A stretch of DNA of 64,000 nucleotides from contig JABDFJ010000001.1 in assembly GCA_013286645.1 (NCBI GenBank), positions 1 to 64,000 on the forward strand, given 5' to 3'. Position numbers and translations under genes: made by a program. Shown here piece by piece: positions 25,320 to 34,004 of this stretch (position 1 is its first letter; every line of letters starts with the position of its first letter). The DNA is from Chlamydiota bacterium. Its GTDB lineage: Bacteria; Chlamydiota; Chlamydiia; Chlamydiales; Parachlamydiaceae. The notes under the pieces were generated by a model. The model made no database searches. It was not told the DNA's origin and worked only from the letters and a program-made list of their open reading frames with translations.

Positions 25320-28283
25320 TTGGTAGATCTAGAAAAATTGAGTGAGGCGATAAGGAATGAAGATCTGTTTATCGACTTACCCACCTTTCATGCACGCGCT
25401 TTTACCTATGCCGTGCAAAAGCTAAAACTGTGGCATGTCAATAATGGAGATCCATATAAACATGCTTGTATGGAGGAATACAATGAGCTTTCGAAGCGCT
25501 TAGAACAAACCAAGTTTCAGGAGAGTTGTGCTGTGCGCAATGTGTTGCGGACGCGGCACTTGGCGAACTTATTGATCGACGATCATGGCGATATCGATTT
25601 GAAGGTGTTGCCCCGCCTCATGAAGTGTTTTAAAGAACATTTGTATTCTTTAGGTCCCCACCGGCAGTATGACAGCAAACGGCAAGAGCATATGATCAAA
25701 GTGCTGCGTTTGTTGCATGAAAATAAGGATCTGTTGCGCCTGTTAAAAAGCATTGACAAGCCCGTTTCACATAAATATGCCGACCAGATTATTCGCGATA
25801 CCCTTGCCTTGCCGGCTAATGTTTCAATTACAGATGCGCATGTGCGAAGAGCTGTGCTTGCAGCTTGGTTATGTACACTTCGACAAAGTGTAGGATCGTG
25901 TTTTGCCACCGCACCGGCAATTATCATCCATGATGAACAACCTGAGGTGTTTCTTAAAGATATTCGCGATTTGTTAAATACAGGTCGGTTAAAGCGTACG
26001 TTTGGCGGAGTGGAATATTCGGTGCCCTTAAGTGCTAGTTGGGGGGCAGGAGATTTAAAGAAGCCATTTATAGTGCATTTAGGAGAAACTTTTGAAAAAG
26101 GCTTACTTTGGCAGTCGCCGGGACTGGGAGCGGCATTCGAAGCAGCCGAATTGGTAGAACGCGAGGTCTCTTTGCCAGTTAAACTTGGCAAGATCAAAGC
26201 GTTGTTGCTCGAATGGATCAATTCTTTAGATACAAATCAACCATATATTATCGTGTCTGCCGAGGATATTCTGCGCCGGATCCTTCTAAAAACATTAAAC
26301 CTTACTGAAAAAGATCTCCAAGATTATGAGAATCGTCCGCGAGGGATGATTCATACTGATTTGCTCATGCAGATGCCCGCTTCTGGTTCTGGAGGAAAAG
26401 GTGAGCTTTGTAATACCTTCAAGCTGCGACTCCTGGCTGCTGAAAATGCTTTCAAAGCGCTTTCGGACAATGCTTTATTGAAAGCCTGGGAGTTTTCTAT
26501 CGCCTCGCTTTCAGAAACGAAATCCCAATTCGCACGTTGGAATTTATATTCTAGCTTAGGTTTGGCTGCCCAGGATAAAGGAGGCATCGGAGCTTGTATC
26601 TTTGAAATCGTTCAGCACAAGCTCGATCAAGCGAATCAACGTGTAAAGGACTTCCAATATGAATATGAACAGGTGTTTAACCAATTAAAAACGATGGAAG
26701 CGCGCATGCGGAGTGCTTCTACTGAAAAAGAAGCGCAATGGCTGCGTGTGGAATATCAAAGTCGACGCAATGAATTTTACACCTTAGAAGAGATACGCGA
26801 TGAGATCAATCAAAAGGCTCATCGTTTGGCTGGCCTGTATGAATTCATCATTGAACAATATGATGAACTCTTTCCTAACTACTTTCAAGAAGTCTATGAT
26901 GCTGATATGCACGATGTTTCAGCCGGTCCTTATGATGATAGCCCGGCGGGGTTTCGGCTGCTTTATAAATATGGTAGAAGCAATACTTCGCAATGGACTT
27001 ATATCAAGACATCAGCCGAATTTATTGATGCTCTAACAGCATTTTTTACAGCCTCTGAGACGCAACTAGTGGCAGCACCTGCAGCTGAAGGTTTACAGAC
27101 CGATATATCAGAAATTGTTACCGCTGTGGTCAATCATGTGAGAACAAATGAATTCTTAGAAACCACTTTTTATCGCATGGCTGCCGCCCACAAGACACCC
27201 ATGATTAGGGATCCATTGGAACACTTGGATCAAATTGATAAAAAACCATGGGCATATACTTCTGGCGGGACGATGGATACTTTAGTCAGCTGTTATTATA
27301 AGCTCGAACAAAAGCCTACCGAAGTTTCACGTTGGGTGGAAAGTCCGACCGAATTGTTGACGTTTTTGTTGGACACGTTGAAGCAGATCCCTTTCAATTT
27401 GCTCCAGGGATATCATGAGGGGGTAAAAAAATCGCTGTTGATGCATTCACCAACGCATGCTTTTTTGCTTAAACCGATGGCTCGTCTGTTTAAAGAGGCA
27501 TGGCAACAGAATGAAATGCTGAGTTATATCTGGGTGCGGGATCATCTAATACTCCCGCGCAAAAAGTTTTTAGAGAGCTTGTGGTTAGACGATGATATGA
27601 TGAATTACTGCATTCAGCATCTATTGCAAGTCGTCCCAGATGACTACAAGTACTATTTTAGTAAGGCTTTTGAGCATGTGTATGGGACCATGCGACCAAG
27701 GGAATTTAGAGAGTATCTTTTGAAAGGCATCCAGCGCGAGCCAGGGTTGAAAAAAATTGGCAGTGCTATCACTGCTGATGATATTGATAGTATGCTGTAC
27801 GCAATGTTACCCCTCTTTTCACGTGGCAAGTTAAGAGAACGCGTTGAGAATATTTTTGCTGCTATTCCATCTATAAGTAAACAACAAAGGCGTCTGTTGC
27901 TGGAAATTTTCGATATCGCTTCACAACCTGTCAAGCTACAACCTATCGTTGATGCTGATACCCTGCAGCAAATTTGCAAAGGACTTTTATGTTTGGGACT
28001 AGAAACCACTTCAACGGAAGTCGATTATCACGCCTTGATTAGCCAAGCTGCCCAACAGCTAGGATATGCGATGCCAGCGCCGATTATCTTTGCTGATACT
28101 AACTGGGTGAAAGATGAATTTGGTTTTGTGGTGAACCCTGGTACAGAGAGTTTTGAGTTATGGCGCGTTGATCTTATTGGCAGGTATGGTGCGCCTATGT
28201 CTGATTGGCACCAATGGCTCAATGGCAGTCGGCGCGACCGCACGTGGGGTATCTACACGAAACCCTATGAATACAGTTCATGA
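25320..28283 (+). CDS. Large protein of unknown function (987 residues), possible cysteine-protease-like motif
   Basis: A 987-residue, apparently soluble protein with no signal peptide. TTG is the likely start, with an AGAGAGG ribosome site nearby. I recognise no named family. Residues ~430-520 are strongly helical or coiled coil (QRVKDFQYEYEQVFNQLKTM). Three motifs resemble clan CA proteases: RQSVGSCFATAP (Cys194), SPTHAFLLKP (His713) and FADTNW (Asn928), followed by a beta-rich end (FGFVVNPGTESFELWRVD). The order Cys-His-Asn fits papain, but the Cys-His spacing (519 residues) does not fit a normal domain, so this is only a hypothesis. It is preceded by hexamer repeats and followed by a 240-bp palindromic element. 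Confidence 0.6.
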   Translation: MVDLEKLSEAIRNEDLFIDLPTFHARAFTYAVQKLKLWHVNNGDPYKHACMEEYNELSKRLEQTKFQESCAVRNVLRTRHLANLLIDDHGDIDLKVLPRLMKCFKEHLYSLGPHRQYDSKRQEHMIKVLRLLHENKDLLRLLKSIDKPVSHKYADQIIRDTLALPANVSITDAHVRRAVLAAWLCTLRQSVGSCFATAPAIIIHDEQPEVFLKDIRDLLNTGRLKRTFGGVEYSVPLSASWGAGDLKKPFIVHLGETFEKGLLWQSPGLGAAFEAAELVEREVSLPVKLGKIKALLLEWINSLDTNQPYIIVSAEDILRRILLKTLNLTEKDLQDYENRPRGMIHTDLLMQMPASGSGGKGELCNTFKLRLLAAENAFKALSDNALLKAWEFSIASLSETKSQFARWNLYSSLGLAAQDKGGIGACIFEIVQHKLDQANQRVKDFQYEYEQVFNQLKTMEARMRSASTEKEAQWLRVEYQSRRNEFYTLEEIRDEINQKAHRLAGLYEFIIEQYDELFPNYFQEVYDADMHDVSAGPYDDSPAGFRLLYKYGRSNTSQWTYIKTSAEFIDALTAFFTASETQLVAAPAAEGLQTDISEIVTAVVNHVRTNEFLETTFYRMAAAHKTPMIRDPLEHLDQIDKKPWAYTSGGTMDTLVSCYYKLEQKPTEVSRWVESPTELLTFLLDTLKQIPFNLLQGYHEGVKKSLLMHSPTHAFLLKPMARLFKEAWQQNEMLSYIWVRDHLILPRKKFLESLWLDDDMMNYCIQHLLQVVPDDYKYYFSKAFEHVYGTMRPREFREYLLKGIQREPGLKKIGSAITADDIDSMLYAMLPLFSRGKLRERVENIFAAIPSISKQQRRLLLEIFDIASQPVKLQPIVDADTLQQICKGLLCLGLETTSTEVDYHALISQAAQQLGYAMPAPIIFADTNWVKDEFGFVVNPGTESFELWRVDLIGRYGAPMSDWHQWLNGSRRDRTWGIYTKPYEYSS

Positions 28284-28298
28284 AGAAATCTATTGCCC

Positions 28299-28538
28299 GG
28301 CGAAGCTCATCTCTTTGTAGCCCGTAGCTAAGGTTTGCGAGCGTAGCGCAGACAGCTGCAGCTACGGGAATGTTAAGTTTAATGCTCAACCCCGTAGGGG
28401 TTCCTCTCTTTTAAGATATACGATAGAAAGAGAAGAACCCCTACGGGGTTAATGCTGCAATTCATTTTCCCGTAGCTGCGGCGGTCTACGCTGCGCTCGC
28501 AAGCCTTAGCTACGGGCTACAAAGAGATGAGCTTCGCC
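28299..28538. repeat. Palindromic repeat family C, copy 1 (240 bp, nested hairpins)
   Basis: Outer arms GGCGAAGCTCATCTCTTTGT (28299 on) and its complement ACAAAGAGATGAGCTTCGCC (ending 28538) continue inwards through TAGCCCGTAGCTAAGG. An inner hairpin AACCCCGTAGGGGTTC ... GAACCCCTACGGGGTT sits in the middle. A second copy with the same architecture and about 85-90% visible similarity is at 58414-58645. Non-coding. Between it and the porin-like gene (28539-28761) only AT-rich DNA is seen. Confidence 0.85.
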
Positions 28539-28761
28539 AAGTGATTTTAACAAGGTCTTGCAATTCTCGATGAATCATAAAGTCTAGGATAACCTAAAAC
28601 CTCAATAATAATATTAAGATAAATTAATAGGATAATTAGATTTGTTATATCTTGATTTTTAGTGCGGCTAAAATGCACAAAGCTGATGAATAAACCTTGA
28701 CTTAATCCCTTCAAATCGATAAACCATTTAGCTTATATAATCTTTTCGGTGGCTATAAATT

Positions 28762-28787
28762 CGGGCACGGGCATGGGCACGGGCACG
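28762..28787 (+). repeat. GGGCAC hexamer array upstream of the porin-like gene
   Basis: TCGGGCACGGGCATGGGCAC followed by GGGCAC, about 35 bases before the ATG of the cysteine-rich porin-like gene. It sits where a promoter or leader should be, so changes in copy number could alter expression (inference). Confidence 0.7.
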
Positions 28788-28821
28788 TTCACGATTAGCC
28801 AACCCTTTTACGGAGAACCAT

Positions 28822-30168
28822 ATGAAATTAGTTAGGTGTTTATTAGCACTGTCGGTGATTATTGGGCTATGCGCAACAGGTGTAGTTTTAGCTGATGAAC
28901 AAGATTCATCGCATTTTGATGCTGAGTTGAATGAAAGAGATTTTGATGCACTTAGAGAATTCCTAAAAGCACGTAAAGCCGTAGACGTGGCTGAGAACAC
29001 TTCAAACTTGGTCATTAGTGGTGATGTGCGTGCAGAATGGCGTCATTTGGATGAAACCTGCCGCGGACAAAGATTGCGAGGACATGGTTGCGTGGGTACA
29101 AGCGGTAAGCCTATTTCGCGTAATGACTTTGATGTCGAATTGAATCTGTATTTTATTTACACGTGTGATCGCACATGGGCGCTAGCACAAGTACGCTATG
29201 ATAACTCCGCGGGTGTGGATGATAATGGCCACCCTTGTGGTCCTGTTGGCAGCAAAAAAAAGAAAGGCGAATGTTGTGTCGATACAGCTAGACGTTGCGT
29301 GGGAGACCCAGAAGGGTACCATGGTAGTGGCAATTGTGGCGATTTGTGCTTGAAGAAGGCATATATGGGTTACAATCTGTATACGGATGGGGTAGCTCGC
29401 ATTGATGTTGAGCTTGGTCGTCGCGGTAATCTATATAACGTTTTTGAATCCAACATTCAGTTCTTAAGTCGTTTTGATGGTTTATTGCTAAAATACGATA
29501 GTAGCTGGGAATGTGTGGCTGATTGGTATATCCATGCTGCTGGTTTCGTGGTGGATGAAAAAGTCAATCACTTCGCATGGATCACAGAAGTTGGCTTTTT
29601 GAATATTGCTGATACAGATATTGACTTCAAATATTCGTTTATCGATTGGGAGAAGCATGGCATTAATAGATGCTTTGCACGTAATCCAGCTGGCTTCCGT
29701 TTTCTTAACTCTCAGTTTACTTTAGCTTACAATATCAATCCCGATGTTATCGGGGTGCCTGTTAAGGTGTATGGTGCTTTTTTAGTTAACCATGCCGCCC
29801 ACAAGCTGCATCTTAAACATGTACATTCGCGTCAAAACCTTGGATGGTATTGTGGTGTATTGTTCGGTAAAGTAATCAAAGAAAATGATTGGGCGCTTGA
29901 AATTCAATACCAAGTTGTACAAGCACAGGCGGTGCCTGATGGTGACGTGGGTGGAATTGGACGTGGTAATGTGCTAGATGAAAGCTTTACAACGTGTTCC
30001 CGTCGAGGAAATACAAACTATCAAGGTTGGAAGGTTGAAGGGCTATATGCCATCACTGATAACTTGACTGTTGATAGTATTGTAGAATGGTCGAAGGCCT
30101 ATGACACTCATATTGGTGGCACGCACACCTATTCTAAATTCGAATTAGAAACGATATACGCTTTCTAA
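28822..30168 (+). CDS. Cysteine-rich porin-like outer-membrane protein
   Basis: A 448-residue protein with a Sec signal peptide (CLLALSVIIGLCATGVVLA, cleavage after residue ~24). The mature protein has 13 cysteines. After a short acidic helical segment (DAELNERDFDALREFLKARK) come many alternating strands (FDVELNLYFIYTC, WALAQVRYDN, RIDVELGRRGNLYNVF). It ends in a C-terminal phenylalanine (LETIYAF), the signal read by the outer-membrane assembly machinery. This suits a trimeric or monomeric porin cross-linked by disulfides, as in chlamydial outer membranes. The exact family is unknown to me. A GGAGA-type ribosome site precedes the ATG, and a hexamer array lies just upstream. Confidence 0.82.
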   Translation: MKLVRCLLALSVIIGLCATGVVLADEQDSSHFDAELNERDFDALREFLKARKAVDVAENTSNLVISGDVRAEWRHLDETCRGQRLRGHGCVGTSGKPISRNDFDVELNLYFIYTCDRTWALAQVRYDNSAGVDDNGHPCGPVGSKKKKGECCVDTARRCVGDPEGYHGSGNCGDLCLKKAYMGYNLYTDGVARIDVELGRRGNLYNVFESNIQFLSRFDGLLLKYDSSWECVADWYIHAAGFVVDEKVNHFAWITEVGFLNIADTDIDFKYSFIDWEKHGINRCFARNPAGFRFLNSQFTLAYNINPDVIGVPVKVYGAFLVNHAAHKLHLKHVHSRQNLGWYCGVLFGKVIKENDWALEIQYQVVQAQAVPDGDVGGIGRGNVLDESFTTCSRRGNTNYQGWKVEGLYAITDNLTVDSIVEWSKAYDTHIGGTHTYSKFELETIYAF

Positions 30169-30187
30169 GAGTGTATTATTTAGGGCT

Positions 30188-30655
30188 ACCTGGTACATGT
30201 TCAGGGCATATGCAGTCTGCCGCGGTAGCGGCCTAAGAGATTAGCCCCGGGTGGAGCGATTAGCGGAACCCGGGGTATTGGAAAAAAATGCCAGCCCCGG
30301 TAGGGGCGTAAGAAAGCTCGTGGTATAGAGATTTTGCCTAAACGCTTTCTTATTCTTACGCCCCTACCGGGGCTGTATCGTTTCTTTAAGAACCCCGGGT
30401 TCCGCTAATCGCTCCACCCGGGGCTAATCTCTTAGGCCGCTACCCAGGATGGGCAAAAATCGTCAGCGCGCAGGCTTTGGCGTCTTTTTCGCCATCTTCA
30501 GAAAGTTATAAATCATTAACCAACACGTGGTTAGATGATTTATAACTTTCTGAATCTGACAAAAAAATACGCTCAAATCCCGGCTGCTGCCAATTTTTGC
30601 CCATCCTGTACCGCGGCAGGCTGCGCGTATGCCCTGAACATGACGCTACCTGCAT
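30188..30655. repeat. Composite of nested palindromic elements
   Basis: Three palindromes are layered. The outer arms are CATGTTCAGGGCATATGCAG (left, from ~30196) and a right arm ending GCCCTGAACATG (~30642). Inner element 1 has arms beginning GCGGCCTAAGAGATTAGCCC (~30227) and ending at ~30443, with its own central hairpin AGCCCCGGTAGGGGCG / CGCCCCTACCGGGGCT. Inner element 2 begins CAGGATGGGCAAAAAT (~30447) and ends ATTTTTGCCCATCCTG (~30608), with a central hairpin CAGAAAGTTATAAATCAT. Element 2 is flanked by TACC on both sides. It fills most of the 634-bp gap before kdpD; no gene is seen. Confidence 0.8.
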
Positions 30656-30802
30656 AGGTAGTCCTATGCAACGAGGCATGGGTCAGTCTTTTTTGCATTC
30701 ACCACATTGTTGTCTAATCGATTTTACAAATAAAATTTGACTCTATAGCTCGATCGCGATTTAATGAGCATGCAAGCATTTCATTGAGCAGCGAGTTTTT
30801 TC

Positions 30803-33454
30803 ATGAGTGAAGAAGAAAGACCTAATCCTGAAGATCTATTAGAAATTGTTAAGCGCGAAGAACTGCAACGTCGCAGGGGTAAGCTTAAAATCTTTTTAGG
30901 CATGGCTGCAGGTGTCGGCAAAACCTTTGCCATGCTGGAAGCTGCGCAGAATCTAAAAAAAGAAGGGATTGATGTTGTAGTTGGCGTGGTGGCGACTCAT
31001 GGCCGACAAGAAACAGCGGAGCTTTTGAAAGGGTTAGAAATTATCCCTGAGAAAATGTTGAAGTACAAAAGCACGGTATTTTCTGAACTCGATATCGATG
31101 CTATTCTGTTGCGCAAACCAGAAGTCATTCTGGTGGACGAATTAGCACATACCAATGTGGAAGGATCGCGACATAACAAACGCTGGCAGGATGTACTCGA
31201 GATCTTAGACAATGGTATTGATGTCTATACCACATTAAACGTGCAACACATTGAAAGTCGTGCTGATATCGTGGAAGGTATTGCTGGCATTAGAATTCAC
31301 GAAACGGTTCCTGATATTATTGTGGATGAGGCGACCTCAATTGAATTGATAGACATCACTCCTGATGTGCTTTTGCGTCGTTTAAAGGACGGTAAGGTTT
31401 ATCTCGGAGATCAATCAGCGATTGCTGCCCGCAATTTTTTCCAAGAGGATCGTCTTACAGCTTTGCGCGAGATTGCTTTGCGCTATACCGCCGAAAAGGT
31501 CGATCATGATCTGCACGGCATGTTTTCTAGTATTGAACGTCCTGATGCATGGAAACCGCGCGAAAGACTTTTGGTGGCTGTTAGTCATAGTCCTCATTCA
31601 CAAAAAATCATCCGTATCACGCGTCGTTTAGCATTTAACCTCAACTCTCCCTGGGTAGCTCTGCATGTTGATGATGGACAACCTCTGGATGAAGCTGATC
31701 AAAAGACTTTGGCTAAAAATTTGGCTTTGGCACGTGATTTAGGTGCTGAAGTGATTGCGACAAGTGGTGGCGATATTGCCGATGTCATTCAGAGGATTGC
31801 ACGCCAGAAAAGTGTTACGCAAATTATTATTGGTAGATCGGTAACGCCATGGCAGTGGTTGCTTAACCTTTCACAAATGACGTTATTGGATCGTTTATCG
31901 CGCGAGTGCAGTGATATTGATCTGCATATCATTCGCAAGCCGCTATATCAGAAATCCACTAAGGGACGCTGGTGGTGGCCCCACTTTCCTACCAACATGT
32001 TCTCATATTTTTTTGTATTTCTCTTTGTACTGGCACTTTCTTTGTTAAATGTCTTTTTTCTTCCTGCTCTAGGATATAAAACAGCAGGTTTTATTTTCTT
32101 GTTAGGCCTTTTGTTTCTTAGTCTTATTGTCAAAAAGGGACCAATCTTTTTTGCGTCGATTTTATATGCTTTGAGTTGGTTTTTTCTTTTTATCCCTTCA
32201 AGGCAGGTGGTGGTATCATCTGAAAATGAGGATTTAATTTTACTGATCTTCTATTTGCTTACAGCCATTGTGACAGGTGTGTTAGTGGATAGAGCTAAGA
32301 AAAACAAGGAGATGCTCATCAAGCGCGAGAAATATATTGAAGCGCTGTATGAAATCGTGCAAGAAATTGCTAGTCCCGATCCTGTTAACCATTCGTTGGC
32401 TGCCATCAAAGACAAAATTATATCTGTTTTGGATTGTACGTGTGAAACGATCATTAAAAAAATAGATGACGGTCTTATTTTTGATGAAGTCAGTCCGATA
32501 TTAAAGGACGAAAAGGAGCAAGCTGCAGCCAATTGGGTATTTAGAAATGGGCAAGAAGCTGGTTGGTCTACTTCTACATTGCCGTATGCGCAGAATTTGT
32601 ATATTCCGCTTAAAGGGCATACGGAAATTGTCGGAGTCTTGGCTTATCGCGCTAAGACAGACAAAGTGCCTAATATTGAGGAAAAGAACTTTCTCTATAC
32701 TGCTGCACAGCAAATTGCTGGGTACCTTGAAAGATCTATCGCAGAAGATAGGACACGTAAACTTGAGCACCATCGTCAGGTGGAAAAGATCTATCAATCA
32801 ATCCTTAATTTGATTTCAAATCTTTTTGAAGGTCCCCTATTAATGATTCAAGACGCTCTCAAGGAGCTCGAAGTAGAAGTTCCCACTACCCCAGGTTTAG
32901 ATCACAAGCCGCTGGAACGCATTAGCTTATCCACAGAAAGTCTTACTCGTATTCTTGAGAACATATCGGCCATGGTGAATTTGAGTGCTGGTCTTAAGCA
33001 GGTACATCGTGAAAGGCATAATTTAAAAAAATTGATAACGATTTGTTTTGAAAGGATTAAGAAGAGCGAACATCAATTTCATTGGAATGTGCACATTGCA
33101 GAGAACTTGCCAGAAATCCTCATTGACTATGATTTGATTGAGTTGGTGTTTTATAATTTAGCCTTTCATGCCATGGAGTATGCTTTGCCGGAATCGACGA
33201 TAGAAATTGAAGCGCAGACAAATAAGGGTTATATCGAAATTTCGATCTCGGGAGAAGGACAGAGTATTCCGATTGAAATGCTTGATGTGTCCTTTGAGAA
33301 ATTTTATCGCGTGCCTGGTATTCCAAGCTCAGGAGGCTTGGGGTTAGGATTGGCGATTGCTAAGACGATTGCTGAAGTGCATTATGGGTGGTTAAAAGTG
33401 AGCCATCATCCTAAGGGGGGGATGGTCTTTACCCTATGTTTACCTATAGAATAG
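30803..33454 (+). CDS. kdpD: KdpD-like sensor protein, degenerate histidine kinase
   Basis: An 883-residue KdpD homologue. The N-terminal KdpD domain is intact: Walker A GMAAGVGKT (residues 33-41) and VDELAHTNVEGSRHNKRWQD. A universal-stress-type domain (~250-370), four membrane helices (~395-505), a GAF-like region (~520-650) and a C-terminal kinase-like region follow. The kinase residues are lost. The H-box SHDLRTPL is SNLFEGPL (His replaced by Asn673), the N-box Asn is His789, and the D-x-G-x-G box is G-E-G-Q-S (817-821); only the GLGLGLA box remains. No KdpE gene lies in the window, and kdpFABC is 13 kb away. It is therefore probably a K+/nucleotide-sensing pseudokinase rather than a phosphorelay kinase. 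Confidence 0.9.
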   Translation: MSEEERPNPEDLLEIVKREELQRRRGKLKIFLGMAAGVGKTFAMLEAAQNLKKEGIDVVVGVVATHGRQETAELLKGLEIIPEKMLKYKSTVFSELDIDAILLRKPEVILVDELAHTNVEGSRHNKRWQDVLEILDNGIDVYTTLNVQHIESRADIVEGIAGIRIHETVPDIIVDEATSIELIDITPDVLLRRLKDGKVYLGDQSAIAARNFFQEDRLTALREIALRYTAEKVDHDLHGMFSSIERPDAWKPRERLLVAVSHSPHSQKIIRITRRLAFNLNSPWVALHVDDGQPLDEADQKTLAKNLALARDLGAEVIATSGGDIADVIQRIARQKSVTQIIIGRSVTPWQWLLNLSQMTLLDRLSRECSDIDLHIIRKPLYQKSTKGRWWWPHFPTNMFSYFFVFLFVLALSLLNVFFLPALGYKTAGFIFLLGLLFLSLIVKKGPIFFASILYALSWFFLFIPSRQVVVSSENEDLILLIFYLLTAIVTGVLVDRAKKNKEMLIKREKYIEALYEIVQEIASPDPVNHSLAAIKDKIISVLDCTCETIIKKIDDGLIFDEVSPILKDEKEQAAANWVFRNGQEAGWSTSTLPYAQNLYIPLKGHTEIVGVLAYRAKTDKVPNIEEKNFLYTAAQQIAGYLERSIAEDRTRKLEHHRQVEKIYQSILNLISNLFEGPLLMIQDALKELEVEVPTTPGLDHKPLERISLSTESLTRILENISAMVNLSAGLKQVHRERHNLKKLITICFERIKKSEHQFHWNVHIAENLPEILIDYDLIELVFYNLAFHAMEYALPESTIEIEAQTNKGYIEISISGEGQSIPIEMLDVSFEKFYRVPGIPSSGGLGLGLAIAKTIAEVHYGWLKVSHHPKGGMVFTLCLPIE

Positions 33455-33458
33455 GATT

Positions 33459-33776
33459 TTAACGCACGAAAAGCCAATGGGGCGGGATGTTGCGTTCTGC
33501 GAGTGTTTGTTTGGCTTTTTTTGGGTTGCGAATATTGGCAAGCTCGCGCTGCAATTTAGCCTCTAGGCTTTGTTGGAGTTCTTGCAGTGTGTTCCAGTTG
33601 TCTTCAGTGAAATGGGCTTTGTTTTCAATAAATGCCGCGAGTTGTGCATTAGAAACATTTAGTTCTTGCAGTAACTCTTCTGTTTGTCGATTAAGATTTT
33701 CAATTCGAATTGCTAGTTCATTTATAGTAAGATCACTTTTCTGAATCTTTCTTTCGAGTTCTTCTATCAAGGGCAT
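33459..33776 (-). CDS. Small coiled-coil hypothetical protein, 105 residues
   Basis: A charged, helical protein: residues 1-45 form a probable coiled coil (LIEELERKIQKSDLTINELA), and a second helix covers ~60-85 (LQELQQSLEAKLQRELANI). The C terminus ends ERNIPPHWLFVR. No signal peptide or membrane segment. I recognise no family. It converges on kdpD with only four bases between the stops. Base usage is like its neighbours, supporting a real gene. Confidence 0.65.
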   Translation of the reverse strand: MPLIEELERKIQKSDLTINELAIRIENLNRQTEELLQELNVSNAQLAAFIENKAHFTEDNWNTLQELQQSLEAKLQRELANIRNPKKAKQTLAERNIPPHWLFVR

Positions 33777-34004
33777 ATATTACCTATATAATATCGTGTT
33801 TATTGTGAATGATAGATAATACTCTAATTCTTGTTTTAAATAAATTAGAATGTTTTTGCATCTGTGCATGTTCACGCAATGGTGTGGGCTTAAAGAAATT
33901 CGTATTGCGATCTGTGTTAGAGTCCGGAGCGTTTAGCGTTCAGGCGTCCTCCGCTATCGCTGCGGACTTTCGCACACGGGCACAAAAGCTACAAGCCTGT
34001 TGGA
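33777..34004. other. Intergenic region with an imperfect inverted repeat
   Basis: 228 bases between the coiled-coil gene and the Na/Pi-like gene (both reverse strand). It contains AGTCCGGAGCG ... CGCTGCGGACT around 33920-33967 as imperfect inverted arms, followed by a single CACGGGCAC unit. It may terminate the Na/Pi-like transcript. No credible gene was found. Confidence 0.4.

Noticed and set aside
30169..30802. A missing kdpE or small RNA gene upstream of kdpD
   Set aside because: The gap is accounted for by nested palindromes; no response-regulator reading frame was found on either strand.
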